This document shows, in pieces, positions 9,696 through 19,922 of a DNA stretch of 64,000 nucleotides; within the stretch, counting starts at the first letter, position 1, and every line of letters begins with the position of its first letter. Below the pieces are notes generated by a model, which saw nothing but the letters and a program-made list of their open reading frames with translations, did no database searches and was not told the DNA's origin. The position numbers were made by a program, and so were the translations under genes. This DNA is from Duganella sp. CF402. GTDB lineage: Bacteria > Pseudomonadota > Gammaproteobacteria > Burkholderiales > Burkholderiaceae_D. The stretch spans positions 1,550,001-1,614,000 of the forward strand of contig NZ_FOBG01000001.1 of the NCBI RefSeq assembly GCF_900109645.1, given 5' to 3'.

Positions 9696-10246
9696 TGCTG
9701 AAAACCGTATTGCGCACCGCCCTGCTGGCCGCACCGCTGCTGCTGGCCGCCTGCTCTTCCACGCCGAAAAGCGAGGAAGGCAATTACTCCACGATTTCGT
9801 CCAACCAGTTCATCAACGCCAACTACAAGGCCGCCGACGCGCTGCTGCAGCAACTGAGCGGCAAGCTGCTGGCCGACAAGCCGCTGATCGTCGCCACCGT
9901 GGTCAACATCGATGCGCTGGAGCAGACCACCACCCTGGGCCGCCTGGTGTCCGAGCAAATTTCGACACGCATGGCGCAGGGCGGCCTGAGCATGCTGGAG
10001 ATGAAGCTGCGGAACAGCGTCTACCTGAAACGCAACCAGGGCGAGCTGATGCTCACGCGCGAGATCGGCGAGGTCGCCAACAGCCACAACGCGCAAGCCA
10101 TCGTGGTCGGCTCGTATGCCGAGACCAGCGACATGGTGTTCATCAACATCAAAGTGATCCAGCCGAACACCAACTTCGTGCTGGCCGGCCATGACTACGT
10201 GCTGGCCAAGGAAGCCATCATCCGCTCGATGTTGCAGCGGAATTAA
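9695..10246 (+). CDS. FlgO-family outer-membrane lipoprotein
   Basis: 183-residue lipoprotein: signal peptide with lipobox LLAAC (Cys20), followed by a FlgO-like domain. Typical features are FINANYKAADALLQQLSG, LIVATVVNIDALEQTTTLGRLVSEQIS and ANSHNAQAIVVGSYAETSDMVFINIKVI. FlgO in Vibrio is an outer-membrane lipoprotein needed for normal flagellar function. Here no flagellar gene is adjacent, so the role may be broader envelope maintenance. It overlaps the upstream lipoprotein gene by one base and ends convergently, overlapping the sirtuin gene by 3 bases. Confidence 0.8.
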   Translation: MLKTVLRTALLAAPLLLAACSSTPKSEEGNYSTISSNQFINANYKAADALLQQLSGKLLADKPLIVATVVNIDALEQTTTLGRLVSEQISTRMAQGGLSMLEMKLRNSVYLKRNQGELMLTREIGEVANSHNAQAIVVGSYAETSDMVFINIKVIQPNTNFVLAGHDYVLAKEAIIRSMLQRN

Positions 10247-11073
10247 AGCAAGCGCGGCAGCACATCGACTGCCGACGCCTCCACCTTCAAGCCGATCAGG
10301 TCATCCGCGCGGGTCTTCCCGATGTTGATGGCCGCGATCGGCTTGTTCGCTTGCGCCGCCAGCTTGGCGAAGCGGAAGCCGGAAAACACCATCAGCGACG
10401 AACCGACCACCAGCACCGCATCGGCCTCCTCGGCCAGTTGCAGCGCTTCGGCCGTGCGCGGCGCCGGAATGTTATCGCCGAAGAAGATCACATCCGGCTG
10501 CAAGGTGCCGCCGCAGGCTGTGCAATACGGCAGCTGGAAATCCTGGAACTCGTCGATCTCGACCTCGGCGTCGCCGTCCGGGCGCGCTTCCGGCACCACC
10601 TCGCCCGCCGGACCAGTCGGCACCCATTCGGGATTGGCTTGCGCCAGCCAGTGCTGGATCTCGGCGCGCGGATGCACCGTGCGGCAATCGAGACACAACA
10701 CGCCGTGAATATTCCCATGCAGCTCAATCAGCTTGCGGCTGCCGGCCCGCGTATGCAGGCCGTCGACGTTCTGCGTGATGATGCCGTGGATGCGCCCGGC
10801 CGCTTCCAGCTCGGCCAGCGCGTGGTGGCCGGCGTTGGGGGCGGCGCCCGCCAGGGTCGGATAACCAGCCATGCTGCGCGCCCAGTAGCGGCGGCGCACC
10901 GCCTCGGACCGGCGAAAATCCGGCCCCTGGATCGGGTTGCGGCCGCGTCGCACGCCATCCTTGTCGCGGTAATCGGGGATGCCGGAGGCTGTGCTGAGGC
11001 CGGCGCCGGTCAGCACCAGCACCCGTTGATTGTCGTGCAGAAAGTTTTGCAGCTGTTCGATATCTTGGTTCAT
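10243..11073 (-). CDS. NAD-dependent protein deacylase, SIR2 family
   Basis: 276-residue sirtuin that removes acyl groups from lysines using NAD. The NAD-binding [15 protein letters not shown], the QNVDGLH motif, the catalytic His in ELHGNIHG, and two Cys pairs (CLDC and CTAC) for a structural zinc are all present. The longer spacing and GIPDYR form resemble the SIRT4-like class II group. ATG 11073 is preferred over an upstream TTG. It is divergent from the PEP-CTERM gene and convergent with the lipoprotein pair. Confidence 0.9.
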   Translation of the reverse strand: MNQDIEQLQNFLHDNQRVLVLTGAGLSTASGIPDYRDKDGVRRGRNPIQGPDFRRSEAVRRRYWARSMAGYPTLAGAAPNAGHHALAELEAAGRIHGIITQNVDGLHTRAGSRKLIELHGNIHGVLCLDCRTVHPRAEIQHWLAQANPEWVPTGPAGEVVPEARPDGDAEVEIDEFQDFQLPYCTACGGTLQPDVIFFGDNIPAPRTAEALQLAEEADAVLVVGSSLMVFSGFRFAKLAAQANKPIAAINIGKTRADDLIGLKVEASAVDVLPRLL

Positions 11074-11197
11074 GCCGGAATGGTACAACACATCAGAAAG
11101 TGACAAATATCACTGGCGTGTTTTGGTGTTGCAGAGATAAAATTTGCATGTCTTTTATGAATTACAAATTTCCAATAATCAACATCTGGGGATCACC

Positions 11198-11797
11198 ATG
11201 AAATTGCTGAAAACCGCCGCCTTGGCGGCCCTGCTGGCCACTGGCGCCGCGCACGCATCGAGCGAACTGCTGATCAACGGTAGTTTTGAAGCCGACACCC
11301 AAGGCTATAACAGCTGGAACATCTACAGCACACTGACCGGCTGGACCGGCGTCGGCGCCGGCATCGAGCTGCGCAACAACGTCGTCGGCGTAGCGCCGGA
11401 CGGCCTCAACTTTGTCGAACTGGACACCACTGCCAACAGCGCGATGTACCAGAACGTGAGCACTGCGCTGAACCAGAGCTACACCCTGACCTTCCAGTTC
11501 CAGGACCGTCCGGGCGTGAGCACCTCGTCGCAAGGCCTGGAAATCAGCTGGGGCGGCAACGTCGTCGGCACCGTCAACAACTCGGCAGGCGGCAATTGGC
11601 AGACTGTCAGCTACACCCTGCTCGGCACCGGCAACATCGAAGCCCTGAGCTTCCGCGCCATTGGCACCAGCGACAGCCTGGGCACCTCGCTGGACAACGT
11701 CTCGTTGACCGCCGCCGTGCCTGAACCAGAAACCTACGCCATGCTGCTGGCCGGCCTGGGCCTGGTAGGCTTCGCCGCCCGCCGCCGCAAGCAGTAA
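11198..11797 (+). CDS. PEP-CTERM sorting-domain protein
   Basis: 199-residue exported protein. ATG 11198 has GGGGA a few bases upstream and starts a clear signal peptide (MKLLKTAALAALLATGAAHA). The C-terminus is a canonical PEP-CTERM tripartite signal: VPEPETYAMLLAGLGLVGF followed by AARRRKQ, recognised by an exosortase (not in this window). The middle begins with ELLINGSFEAD, a pattern of PEP-CTERM proteins with a carbohydrate-binding-like beta-sandwich (DUF642-like). Such proteins are usually surface or exopolysaccharide associated. Confidence 0.85.
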   Translation: MKLLKTAALAALLATGAAHASSELLINGSFEADTQGYNSWNIYSTLTGWTGVGAGIELRNNVVGVAPDGLNFVELDTTANSAMYQNVSTALNQSYTLTFQFQDRPGVSTSSQGLEISWGGNVVGTVNNSAGGNWQTVSYTLLGTGNIEALSFRAIGTSDSLGTSLDNVSLTAAVPEPETYAMLLAGLGLVGFAARRRKQ

Positions 11798-11801
11798 CAC
11801 C

Positions 11802-11880
11802 GTCGCTCCCGCGCAGGCGGGAGCCCATGCTGCGCCGGACTTGCCTGCGCCGTATGGATTCCCGCCTGCGCGGGAATGAC
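11802..11880. repeat. Inverted pair of REP-like hairpins
   Basis: Two related palindromic units in opposite orientation. Unit 1: CTCCCGC (11806-11812), loop GCAG, GCGGGAG (11817-11823). Unit 2: ATTCCCGC (11858-11865), loop CTGC, GCGGGAAT (11870-11877). Reverse-complemented unit 1 matches unit 2 over about 28 bases with few differences. This is the layout of a BIME-type REP pair; it lies between convergent genes and may also act as a terminator. Confidence 0.75.
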
Positions 11881-11888
11881 GTCGGTGC

Positions 11889-12299
11889 TTATAGACGGGC
11901 GCGCAGGTCTTCGACTGAGGCGCGCCAGTCTGCGTAGTGCTCGCTTTCTTCCCACAGCTGGCGCAGCTCGCTGTCGGGCGCGAGGATGCGCTCGATGGCT
12001 TGCGCGGCTTTCGCCGCCAGGTCAGCGCGCGGCTTGACGACTTTGGCTTTGCGCGCCTCCACCCACTGATCCACCGTCTCGCTATCCTCGCTGCGCGGAC
12101 CGCCCTTGCCTTGCAGGCGCGCCAGTACTTCAATCGCTGCCAGCGCTTCCGCCGCAAACGGCGCCTCCAGTTCCACTCCGCTGTCCAGCACCGTGTTGAG
12201 CGTGTCTTCGACCGCGTCCAGATTGCTCGTCTCGTGCAAATCCTCCGCCCAGTCCTGCGCGTAGTCGTTGCCGAAGGCGTCCACCGCCCAAGTACCCAT
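11889..12299 (-). CDS. DUF4259 domain-containing protein
   Basis: 136-residue acidic cytoplasmic protein. The N-terminus MGTWAVDAFGNDYAQDWAEDL is the signature of the DUF4259 family (MGxWGxxxFxNDxAxDW). The rest is alpha-helical. The function is unknown. Its start is 2 bases from the stop of qmcA, so it is the last gene of the nfeD-qmcA-DUF4259 operon. Confidence 0.85.
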   Translation of the reverse strand: MGTWAVDAFGNDYAQDWAEDLHETSNLDAVEDTLNTVLDSGVELEAPFAAEALAAIEVLARLQGKGGPRSEDSETVDQWVEARKAKVVKPRADLAAKAAQAIERILAPDSELRQLWEESEHYADWRASVEDLRARL

Positions 12300-12301
12300 G
12301 C

Positions 12302-13237
12302 TTACTCCTTGATGATCTTGCCCTGCGTTTTGACGACCTGCATGGCGGTGGCAATCAGTCCGCTCATGTCGCCCAAATTGGCCGGTATGATAATCGAATT
12401 ATTGGTCTTGGCAAGCTGGCCGAAGGCGCCCACGTACTGCTCGGCCACTTTCAGATTCATGGCCTCGTCGCCGCCCGGCTCGCGCAACGCGGCACCGACC
12501 TGGCGCAGCGCCGAGGCGTTCGCTTCCGCCAGCGCCACAATCGCCGCCGCCTGGCCTTGCGCGCGGTTGATGGCCGCTTGCTTGTCACCCTCGGAGCGCG
12601 CAATCTGCGCTTCACGCTCGCCGCTGGCGATGTTGATCTGCTCCTGCTTGCGGCCTTCCGACGCCGCGATCAGCGCGCGCTTCTCGCGTTCCGCCGTGAT
12701 CTGCGCCTGCATCGCGTGCAGGATTTCTTTCGGCGGCGTCAGGTCCTTGATTTCGTAACGCAGCACTTTCACGCCCCAGTTGGCGGCCGATTCATCGATC
12801 GCATTCACGATGGCGGTGTTGATGTGCTCACGCTCCTCGAACGTTTTATCCAGCTCCATGCGGCCGATCACCGAGCGCAGCGTGGTCTGCGCCAGCTGGG
12901 TGATCGCGGCGATGTAGTTGGACGAGCCATACGACGCGCGCATCGCATCGGTGATCTGGAAGTACAGGATGCCGTCCACCTGCAACTGTGTGTTATCGCG
13001 CGTGATGCAAACCTGCGGCGGCACGTCGAGCGGAATCTCCTTGAGCACGTGCTTGTAGGCGATGCGGTCCACGAACGGGATCACGATGTTGAGGCCCGGC
13101 CCCAGCGTCGCGTGATATTTACCCAGCCGCTCGACCACCCACGCGTGCTGCTGTGGCACCACGTTGATGGTTTTGAAAACGAATACGATCGCCAAAATAA
13201 ACAGAATGAAGGTGACGTTGCCTATGCTGATGTCCAT
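12302..13237 (-). CDS. qmcA: SPFH / stomatin-like protein (QmcA type)
   Basis: 311-residue membrane-anchored SPFH-domain protein. One N-terminal membrane segment (VTFILFILAIVFVF) precedes VPQQHAWVVERLGKYHATLGPGLN, the start of the SPFH domain. An Ala/Glu-rich coiled coil (EREAQIARSEGDKQAAINRAQGQAAAI) follows at about residues 200-250. Members form large ring assemblies in the membrane and often work with NfeD-type partners. The adjacent upstream nfeD gene supports this pairing. Confidence 0.88.
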   Translation of the reverse strand: MDISIGNVTFILFILAIVFVFKTINVVPQQHAWVVERLGKYHATLGPGLNIVIPFVDRIAYKHVLKEIPLDVPPQVCITRDNTQLQVDGILYFQITDAMRASYGSSNYIAAITQLAQTTLRSVIGRMELDKTFEEREHINTAIVNAIDESAANWGVKVLRYEIKDLTPPKEILHAMQAQITAEREKRALIAASEGRKQEQINIASGEREAQIARSEGDKQAAINRAQGQAAAIVALAEANASALRQVGAALREPGGDEAMNLKVAEQYVGAFGQLAKTNNSIIIPANLGDMSGLIATAMQVVKTQGKIIKE

Positions 13238-13258
13238 GTAAATCTCCGTTGATTAATC

Positions 13259-13681
13259 TTAGGCGGCCACGATCAGGCGGCTGCCGCGTACTTCGCGGAT
13301 GGTGAATTGCCCCGGCGTGGCGCGCACGCCCGGAGCCAGCTCCACATCCCACAGCGCGCCGCGATACATCACGCGCGCTGCGTTATCCTGCCACGCCGGC
13401 ACATGCACGGTCTGGCCGATATCAAGATTCACGTTCGGATCGCGCCCCGCATCGACGCGCTCCTGCTGCTTGCCATAGCGGCTGCGGCGCAGCGCCACGG
13501 TGGCAGCCACGCCGACCACGGCGGCCACCAGCAGTTGCACCGCCTCGCCCAAGCCCAGCAAGGCCGCAGCACTGCCGGCCGCCAGCCCGATGGCGATCAT
13601 CAGCAGATAGAAAGTCCCGCTGAACAGTTCAAGAATCACAGTCAGGCCGGCCGCAGCCAGCCAGTAACTCCAATCAGCCAT
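13259..13681 (-). CDS. NfeD family membrane protein
   Basis: 140-residue protein of the short NfeD1b / YbbJ type: two to three N-terminal membrane segments (about residues 5-65) and a C-terminal OB-fold beta barrel (about 80-138). It partners SPFH proteins such as QmcA, encoded 21 bases downstream. The order nfeD-qmcA-DUF4259 on one strand suggests a single operon starting here, with the ppsA terminator just upstream. Confidence 0.85.
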   Translation of the reverse strand: MADWSYWLAAAGLTVILELFSGTFYLLMIAIGLAAGSAAALLGLGEAVQLLVAAVVGVAATVALRRSRYGKQQERVDAGRDPNVNLDIGQTVHVPAWQDNAARVMYRGALWDVELAPGVRATPGQFTIREVRGSRLIVAA

Positions 13682-13700
13682 GATGCACTCCTTTCAAATG

Positions 13701-13739
13701 AAAAAACCCCCGCTTCCCGGGATGGGCGGCGAGGGTTTT
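13701..13739 (-). terminator. Probable intrinsic terminator of ppsA
   Basis: Read on the minus strand, AAAACCC and GGGTTTTTT flank a GC-rich interior and end in a T run, about 85 bases after the ppsA stop and before nfeD. The interior stem is imperfect. Confidence 0.6.
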
Positions 13740-13822
13740 GTGCTGCTGACAGATGGTATTGATAGAGTTTTTTGCTACTAAATTCGATAACTCCAGTCTA
13801 TACCATTTTCAGGCTGCGTCAA

Positions 13823-16252
13823 TCACTTCTGCAGGCTGGCCAGTTTCTGCCAGGTGTCGATCACCGAGTCAGGGTTCAGCGACATCGATTCGATGCCCTG
13901 TTCCATCAGCCACGCCGCGAAGTCCGGGTGGTCGGAAGGACCCTGGCCGCAAATACCGATGTACTTGCCCTGCGCGCGGCAGGCCTTGATCGCTTGCGAC
14001 AGCAGGGCTTTCACCGCGTCGTCGCGCTCGTCGAAGTCGGCCGCCAGCAGCGCCATGCCGGAATCGCGGTCCAGGCCCAGCGTCAGCTGGGTCAGGTCGT
14101 TGGAGCCGATCGAGAAACCGTCGAAGTGCTCGAGGAAGCGCTCCGCCAGAATCGCGTTCGAAGGCACTTCGCACATCATGATCAGGCGCAGGCCGTTCTC
14201 GCCGCGCACCAGACCGTTCTTGCCGAGCAGGTTCACCACCTTCTCGGCCTGGCCCAGGGTACGCACGAACGGCACCATGATCTCGACGTTGGTCAGGCCC
14301 ATGTCGTTACGCACGCGCTTCATCGCTGCGCATTCCATTTCGAATGCGCCGGCGAAGTCGTCGGCCAGGTAACGTGCCGCGCCGCGGAAGCCCAGCATCG
14401 GGTTTTCTTCATCCGGCTCGTAGCGCGAACCGCCGATCAGTTTCTTGTACTCGTTGGACTTGAAGTCCGACAGACGCACGATCACTGGTTTCGGCCAGAA
14501 CGCAGCGGCGATGGTGGCGATACCTTCGGCAAGCTTGTCGACGTAGAAGGCGCGTGGCGAAGCGTGGCCGCGTGCGACCGACTCCACTGCTTTCTTCAGG
14601 TCCGCGTCGATGTTCGGGTATTCCAGAATCGCTTTCGGGTGCACGCCGATGTTGTTGTTGATGATGAACTCAAGACGGGCCAGACCCACGCCGCCGTTCG
14701 GCACGGCCTGGAAGTCGAACGCCAGCTGCGGGTTACCCACGTTCAGCATAATCTTGGTCGGCAGCTTAGGCAGCTCGCCGCGCGACACTTCCGACACTTC
14801 GGTTTCCAGCAGACCGTCGTAGATCCTGCCTTCATCGCCTTCGGCGCAAGACACGGTCACGAAGGTGCCGTCTTTCAGCACGTCGGTCGCGTCGCCGCAA
14901 CCCACCACTGCAGGCACGCCCAGTTCACGCGCGATAATCGCCGCGTGGCAGGTACGGCCGCCACGGTTGGTGACGATGGCGGAAGCACGCTTCATCACCG
15001 GTTCCCAGTTCGGGTCGGTCATGTCGGCCACCAGCACGTCGCCCGGCTGCACGCGTTCCATTTCCGACGGATCGTGGATCACACGCACCGGACCGGCGCC
15101 GATCTTCTGGCCGATCGCGCGGCCCGAGGCCAGCACGGTGCCCGACGACTTCAGCTTGAAGCGCTGCTGCACGTCGGTGGCTTTCTGCTGCGATTTCACG
15201 GTCTCAGGACGCGCTTGCAGGATGTACAGCTTGCCGTCGCGGCCATCCTTGCCCCACTCGATGTCCATCGGACGGCCGTAGTGGTTTTCGATGATGACGG
15301 CGTACTTGGCCAGCTCCACCACTTCCTGGTCGTTCAGCGAGTAGCGGTTGCGCAGTTCAACCGGAACGTCGACGGTCTTCACCGAACGGCCAGCCTTGGC
15401 TTCGGCGGTGAACTCCATCTTGATCAGCTTGGAGCCGATGTTGCGGCGGATGACAGGCGATTTGCCTTTTTCCAGCATCGGCTTGTGGACGTAGAATTCG
15501 TCCGGATTGACGGCGCCCTGCACCACGGTTTCGCCCAAGCCGTAGCTCGAGGTGACGAACACCACGTCTTTGAAGCCGGACTCGGTGTCGATGGTGAACA
15601 TCACGCCGGCCGCGCCGAGGTCGGAACGGACCATGCGTTGCACGCCGGCCGACAGCGCCACTTCGGCGTGGGTGAAGCCTTTGTGCACGCGGTACGAGAT
15701 GGCGCGGTCGTTGTACAGCGAAGCGAATACGTGCTTCATCGCGTCCAGCACATTCTCGATGCCGACCACGTTCAGGAAGGTCTCCTGCTGACCTGCGAAC
15801 GATGCGTCCGGCAGATCTTCAGCCGTTGCAGAGGAACGCACGGCGAACGACATTTCAGTCGACGAATCGGCGACCAGTTTGTCGTAGAAGGTTTTGATTT
15901 CCGCTTCCAGGCGTGGCTGGAATGGGGTTTCGATGATCCATTGACGGATCTCGGCGCCGGCCTGGGCCAGCGAGCGCACGTCGTCAATGTTCAGGTCGGC
16001 GAGGCGATCGGCGATACGGTCGGCCAGCGACTTGCCGCCGGCTTCGCTGTAGGACAGGAAGTCGCGGAAAGCCTGTGCCGTGGTGGCGAAACCACCTGGC
16101 ACGCGCACGCCGGCTTCCGCCAGTTGGCTGATCATTTCGCCGAGAGAGGCGTTCTTGCCGCCGACGGATTCAACATCCGTCATGCGTAAGTTTTCGAACG
16201 AGGCAACGTAGACTGCTTCGTTGTTTTGCTCCTTCAATGCTGCGTTGGACAT
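13823..16252 (-). CDS. ppsA: Phosphoenolpyruvate synthase
   Basis: 809-residue pyruvate, water dikinase: pyruvate + ATP + water to PEP + AMP + phosphate, the first step of gluconeogenesis from pyruvate. The ATP-grasp N-terminal domain begins with [12 protein letters not shown]; the phospho-histidine domain has [15 protein letters not shown] (His436); the C-terminal PEP-binding domain has [17 protein letters not shown] and [12 protein letters not shown] 16252 has AAGGTG 5 bases upstream and matches the conserved N-terminus. It is divergent from ppsR, the usual arrangement for this regulated pair. Confidence 0.96.
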   Translation of the reverse strand: MSNAALKEQNNEAVYVASFENLRMTDVESVGGKNASLGEMISQLAEAGVRVPGGFATTAQAFRDFLSYSEAGGKSLADRIADRLADLNIDDVRSLAQAGAEIRQWIIETPFQPRLEAEIKTFYDKLVADSSTEMSFAVRSSATAEDLPDASFAGQQETFLNVVGIENVLDAMKHVFASLYNDRAISYRVHKGFTHAEVALSAGVQRMVRSDLGAAGVMFTIDTESGFKDVVFVTSSYGLGETVVQGAVNPDEFYVHKPMLEKGKSPVIRRNIGSKLIKMEFTAEAKAGRSVKTVDVPVELRNRYSLNDQEVVELAKYAVIIENHYGRPMDIEWGKDGRDGKLYILQARPETVKSQQKATDVQQRFKLKSSGTVLASGRAIGQKIGAGPVRVIHDPSEMERVQPGDVLVADMTDPNWEPVMKRASAIVTNRGGRTCHAAIIARELGVPAVVGCGDATDVLKDGTFVTVSCAEGDEGRIYDGLLETEVSEVSRGELPKLPTKIMLNVGNPQLAFDFQAVPNGGVGLARLEFIINNNIGVHPKAILEYPNIDADLKKAVESVARGHASPRAFYVDKLAEGIATIAAAFWPKPVIVRLSDFKSNEYKKLIGGSRYEPDEENPMLGFRGAARYLADDFAGAFEMECAAMKRVRNDMGLTNVEIMVPFVRTLGQAEKVVNLLGKNGLVRGENGLRLIMMCEVPSNAILAERFLEHFDGFSIGSNDLTQLTLGLDRDSGMALLAADFDERDDAVKALLSQAIKACRAQGKYIGICGQGPSDHPDFAAWLMEQGIESMSLNPDSVIDTWQKLASLQK

Positions 16253-16405
16253 AATTACACCTTTTTGATGATAGAAATCTTCCAGCGAGGCGCAGACTTG
16301 TTTCTTGTTATTCTGTTCGTCGTGCAGCACAATAAAACCATTGGCGCTAATTCTACAGCCTGCGGCGCGAATTGACGAACCACAATACCCGATTGCAACC
16401 TCTAC

Positions 16406-17254
16406 ATGACACAAGAACAACGACCACAACTGCCTTCCGCCGCCCGCACCGTCTTTTTTGTCTCGGACGGAACCGGTATTACTGCTGAAACCTTCGGTCA
16501 TTCCGTGCTGACCCAGTTCGAGCTGCGCTTCCGCCAGGTGCGGCTGCCGTTCATCGATACGCTGGACAAGGCGCATGATGCGGTGCGCAAAATCAACGAG
16601 GCGTTTGCCACCGACGGTCAGCGCCCGATCATCTTTTCGACGCTGGTCAAGACCGAGTTGTCGGACGTCATTCGTCTATGCAAGGGCATGTATATGGACA
16701 TGTTCCAGACGTTTGTTGCTCCGCTGGAACAAGAGCTGGGTGTGAAGTCCACCCACACGATTGGGCGCTCGCACAACATCGTCGACAGCGAGGAATACAA
16801 GAACCGGATCGAGGCGATCAATTTCTCGCTGGCACATGATGACGGCCAGTCGCACAAGAATTTGTCGTCGGCGGATGTGATTCTGGTCGGCGTGTCGCGC
16901 TCGGGCAAGACGCCGACCAGCTTGTACCTGGCAATGCAATACGGGATCAAGGCGGCCAACTACCCGCTGATCCCGGACGACTTCGAACGCGGCAAGCTGC
17001 CGTCGTCGCTGTATGAGTTCAAGAGCAAGATCTTCGGCCTGACGATCACGCCGGAACGCCTGAGCGAGATCCGCAACGAGCGCCGCGCAGGCAGCAAGTA
17101 TGCGGCGCTGGAAAACTGCCGCTATGAGGTCAATGAAGCTGAGCTGATGATGAAACGCGAAGGCATCCGCTGGCTGTCCTCGACCACCAAGTCGATCGAG
17201 GAAATCTCGACGACGATCCTGCAAGAAATCAAGCCGGACCGCCGCGAGTACTAG
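16406..17254 (+). CDS. ppsR: PEP synthase regulatory protein (bifunctional kinase/pyrophosphorylase)
   Basis: 282-residue DUF299 protein that inactivates PpsA by ADP-dependent phosphorylation and reactivates it by phosphate-dependent removal. The N-terminus [20 protein letters not shown] and the P-loop [11 protein letters not shown] (about residues 162-172) are diagnostic. It is divergent from ppsA with about 150 bases shared regulatory region, so the genomic context fixes PEP synthase rather than PPDK as the target. Confidence 0.95.
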   Translation: MTQEQRPQLPSAARTVFFVSDGTGITAETFGHSVLTQFELRFRQVRLPFIDTLDKAHDAVRKINEAFATDGQRPIIFSTLVKTELSDVIRLCKGMYMDMFQTFVAPLEQELGVKSTHTIGRSHNIVDSEEYKNRIEAINFSLAHDDGQSHKNLSSADVILVGVSRSGKTPTSLYLAMQYGIKAANYPLIPDDFERGKLPSSLYEFKSKIFGLTITPERLSEIRNERRAGSKYAALENCRYEVNEAELMMKREGIRWLSSTTKSIEEISTTILQEIKPDRREY

Positions 17255-17266
17255 CGCCCCGGCCTG

Positions 17267-17872
17267 TCAGGCAATGCCGGCGCCGAGCGCGGGAAACACA
17301 TCGGTGAACAGCAGGGTAATCAGCTGTTGACCGTCAGGCGTCGACCAATCCTGGGCGATCTCCGCCATCAGGGTGTTGGTCGCGGTCAGCACAACGCCGG
17401 CATCATGCATGCGTTGGCGCGCGAATTCTTCGGACAACTCGCTCGGCGAACCAGAAGCATCCATCACCGCCTGCACGTTAAAGCCTTCTTGCGCCGCATC
17501 GATGGCGGGAAAGATCAGGCAGACGTCGGTGGTCACGCCAGCCATGATCAGGTTCTTGCGGCCGGTGGCCAGCACCGCGTCGCGGAAGGCTGGATAGGCC
17601 CAGGCATTGACCACGCCCGGACGTTTAACACGGGCGGCGTGTGCTTGCGGCAGAATTTCGGCAATTTCAGGCAGGATCGGGCCTTGGGCACGATCTTCCT
17701 GGCTGGACGTGATGATGGTCGGCAGGTTCAGGATCTTCGCCATTTTGGCCAGAGCAATCGATTGCTTGGCGGCGAGTTCCTTGTCGATGTTTTTAATCAG
17801 TTGCATGGTGCCTACCTGGTGATCGATCAGCAGCAGTGCGGTATTTTCGGCGGTAAAGCGTTCTACTTTCAT
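17267..17872 (-). CDS. Isochorismatase-family hydrolase, YcaC-like
   Basis: 201-residue cysteine hydrolase. The expected catalytic triad is visible: Asp17 (LLLIDHQVG), Lys83 (ARVKRPG) and Cys118 (GVTTDVCLIF). The overall pattern follows E. coli YcaC, an octameric enzyme of unknown substrate. It is the first-transcribed neighbour downstream of pirin in a minus-strand group of OYE, pirin and this gene, which suggests a shared response to electrophiles or oxidised compounds. The substrate is not known. Confidence 0.85.
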   Translation of the reverse strand: MKVERFTAENTALLLIDHQVGTMQLIKNIDKELAAKQSIALAKMAKILNLPTIITSSQEDRAQGPILPEIAEILPQAHAARVKRPGVVNAWAYPAFRDAVLATGRKNLIMAGVTTDVCLIFPAIDAAQEGFNVQAVMDASGSPSELSEEFARQRMHDAGVVLTATNTLMAEIAQDWSTPDGQQLITLLFTDVFPALGAGIA

Positions 17873-17905
17873 GGCAGTTCTCCGGGGTTGGTTTAGTGGC
17901 GATGC

Positions 17906-18733
17906 CTACAGGCTTCCCATATCGCCACGGTGGTAGGCGGCGACTGCCGCATTCAGGCTCTCCTTGGTGGCAAAAGCCATCGGCCCGTTGGAAAGTACGG
18001 GTTGATTCAGTGGTTGACCGATAAATACGGCAAGCTGCGCGCCGCCGCCACTGGCGACCAGCCGGTGGCTGCTCGCGGCGGCGCCCGGCGACACAATGGG
18101 TGCGCCAAGATCGTCAAGGCCGAATGGCTGCCCATCGAGTTCAGCGTTGCCCGATATCGGCATGAAGAAGGCGCGCTGCCCCGCTGCGACCGGCAGCGTG
18201 AAGACAGCGCCGGCGTCCATGAACACATCGAGCAGCGTGACATCCGTTGGCGGCGTCAACGGCGATTGGTGATCGCCGTAGCTGCCGATCGGTACGCGGA
18301 CGGTCAGGCCCGGTTGCTGCACCACCGGCACATCTTGCGGCGCCAGCGTCAATGCGAACGGTGCGTCGTTTTGTTTGTGCTGTGGCAGATTGATGAAGAT
18401 CTGCAGCAGGTGGGCGGTACGGCCCAGAACGGCAGGGTCTTCCCGGTGCACCACCCCGCGGCCTGCCGCCGTCCAGTGCAATCCGCCCGGCTTGATCATG
18501 ACGCTGTTGCCCAACGAGTCCTGATTGGCGATATCCGTTTCGGAATCCTGGAACAGATAGGTCACGGCCGAGAAGCCGGCATGAGGATGCGGTGGGAATG
18601 TTGGCGCGCTCATCCACGCATGGTCGATGCCCATGAAAGGGTCAAGCTGCGCCGGCTCCGAACCGTGCAGGCGGACAGCACGGAATTGGCTGCCTCGGCT
18701 GGCTTGCTGCATGCGGGCGATAGTGGTGCTCAT
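17906..18733 (-). CDS. Pirin family protein
   Basis: 275-residue bicupin. The N-terminal cupin holds the metal site HPHAGFSAVTYLF and the typical WTAAGRGVVHRE; the second cupin is more degenerate. Bacterial pirins may have quercetinase-like or redox-sensing roles. It lies between an OYE gene (upstream, 30 bases) and a YcaC-like hydrolase (downstream, 33 bases) on the same strand, so it is likely part of one transcript controlled by the divergent LysR regulator. Confidence 0.87.
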   Translation of the reverse strand: MSTTIARMQQASRGSQFRAVRLHGSEPAQLDPFMGIDHAWMSAPTFPPHPHAGFSAVTYLFQDSETDIANQDSLGNSVMIKPGGLHWTAAGRGVVHREDPAVLGRTAHLLQIFINLPQHKQNDAPFALTLAPQDVPVVQQPGLTVRVPIGSYGDHQSPLTPPTDVTLLDVFMDAGAVFTLPVAAGQRAFFMPISGNAELDGQPFGLDDLGAPIVSPGAAASSHRLVASGGGAQLAVFIGQPLNQPVLSNGPMAFATKESLNAAVAAYHRGDMGSL

Positions 18734-18763
18734 GAGGATTGCCTTTCTTGTTGGTGCTGCGCC

Positions 18764-19834
18764 TTAAGCGGCTTGGGACACGCCCAGAGCCGGGTAATCG
18801 ATATAGCCGTGCGCGGTCGGTGGCGCGAAAAAGGTATTGCGGTCCGCTTCGTTCAATGCGGCGCCCCGGCGGAAGCGCTCCGGCAGATCCGGGTTGGCCA
18901 AGAAGGCAGCGCCGAACACGGTGGCGTCGGCCTTGCCCTCTGCGAGAACGGCCTCGGCGCGCTGTTGCGTCAAGCCGCTGCCCATCAGGTAGGTACCGTC
19001 AAACAGCGGGCGCAGGACGCCGTGGTAGTCGGTCTGCGTACCGAACAGCGCTACGTGCAGGTAAGCCAAGCCCTTGCCGCGCAATTGCTCCACCAGATAA
19101 CGATAGGTGTGCTGCGGATCGGCATCGGTGATGCTGTTGTAATTCATTTCCGGCGAGATCTTGATGCCGACGCGGTCCGCACCGGCCTCTTCAGCCATCG
19201 CATCCAGCGTTTCCAGCACGAAGCGGGCGCGGTTTTCCACCGAGCCGCCGTATTGATCCTGGCGCTGATTGCTGCCGGAGGACAGGAATTGCTCTGGCAG
19301 GTAGCCGGATGCGGCGTGCAGCTCGACACCGTCGAAACCGGCTTCGATGGCGCGGCGCGTGGCCTGACGGTAATCGTCGATGACGCTCGCTACTTCGGCG
19401 GTGCTCAAGGCGCGAGGTTCTACGAAGTCCATCTGGCCGGTGCTGGTCCATGCCTGGCCGGCTGGCTTGATGGCCGAAGGCGCCACCGGCGTTTCGCCGT
19501 TCAGCAACGACGGATGGGAAATACGGCCGCAATGCATCATCTGCATGAAGATCCGGCCACCGCGTTCGTGCACGGCGTCAGTCACTTTTTTCCAGGCCGC
19601 GACCTGTTCGGGGGTCTCGATGCCAGGCGTGTGCACATAGCCCTTGCCGAGCGCGGAAGGGAAAACACCTTCGCTGATGATCAAGCCGGCGCTGGCGCGC
19701 TGCGCGTAGTAGGTCACGGCCAGGTCGCTGGCGACGCCGTCGTCGCCAGCGCGCGACCGCGTCATCGGCGCCATCACCAGGCGGTTGGGAAGATCGTAGC
19801 GGCCGATACGGACTGGGGTGAGAGTATTGCTCAT
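18764..19834 (-). CDS. Old Yellow Enzyme family alkene reductase
   Basis: 356-residue FMN-dependent oxidoreductase, NemA-like, that reduces activated C=C bonds or nitro compounds with NAD(P)H. Recognisable parts are NRLVMAPMTRSRA near the start, MHCGRISHPSLL, the substrate/FMN-side GVELHAASGYLPEQFLS, and RYDQYGGSVENRARF-like sequence (QDQYGGSVENRARF). It is the first gene of the minus-strand OYE-pirin-YcaC group and divergent from a LysR-type regulator 139 bases away. OYE genes are commonly induced by electrophiles through such regulators. Confidence 0.9.
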   Translation of the reverse strand: MSNTLTPVRIGRYDLPNRLVMAPMTRSRAGDDGVASDLAVTYYAQRASAGLIISEGVFPSALGKGYVHTPGIETPEQVAAWKKVTDAVHERGGRIFMQMMHCGRISHPSLLNGETPVAPSAIKPAGQAWTSTGQMDFVEPRALSTAEVASVIDDYRQATRRAIEAGFDGVELHAASGYLPEQFLSSGSNQRQDQYGGSVENRARFVLETLDAMAEEAGADRVGIKISPEMNYNSITDADPQHTYRYLVEQLRGKGLAYLHVALFGTQTDYHGVLRPLFDGTYLMGSGLTQQRAEAVLAEGKADATVFGAAFLANPDLPERFRRGAALNEADRNTFFAPPTAHGYIDYPALGVSQAA

Positions 19835-19922
19835 GGCGTTTTCCTTGTAGAGTGAGTTAGATGCGTGCCTGGCCGCCGTTGGCGATGAGGTGCGATGAAC
19901 GTATCTTCAGCCAATTCACAAA

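Noticed and set aside
13772..16189. 805-codon open frame on the plus strand opposite ppsA
   Set aside because: Antisense to an unmistakable ppsA; His/Arg/Val-rich shadow translation without motifs.
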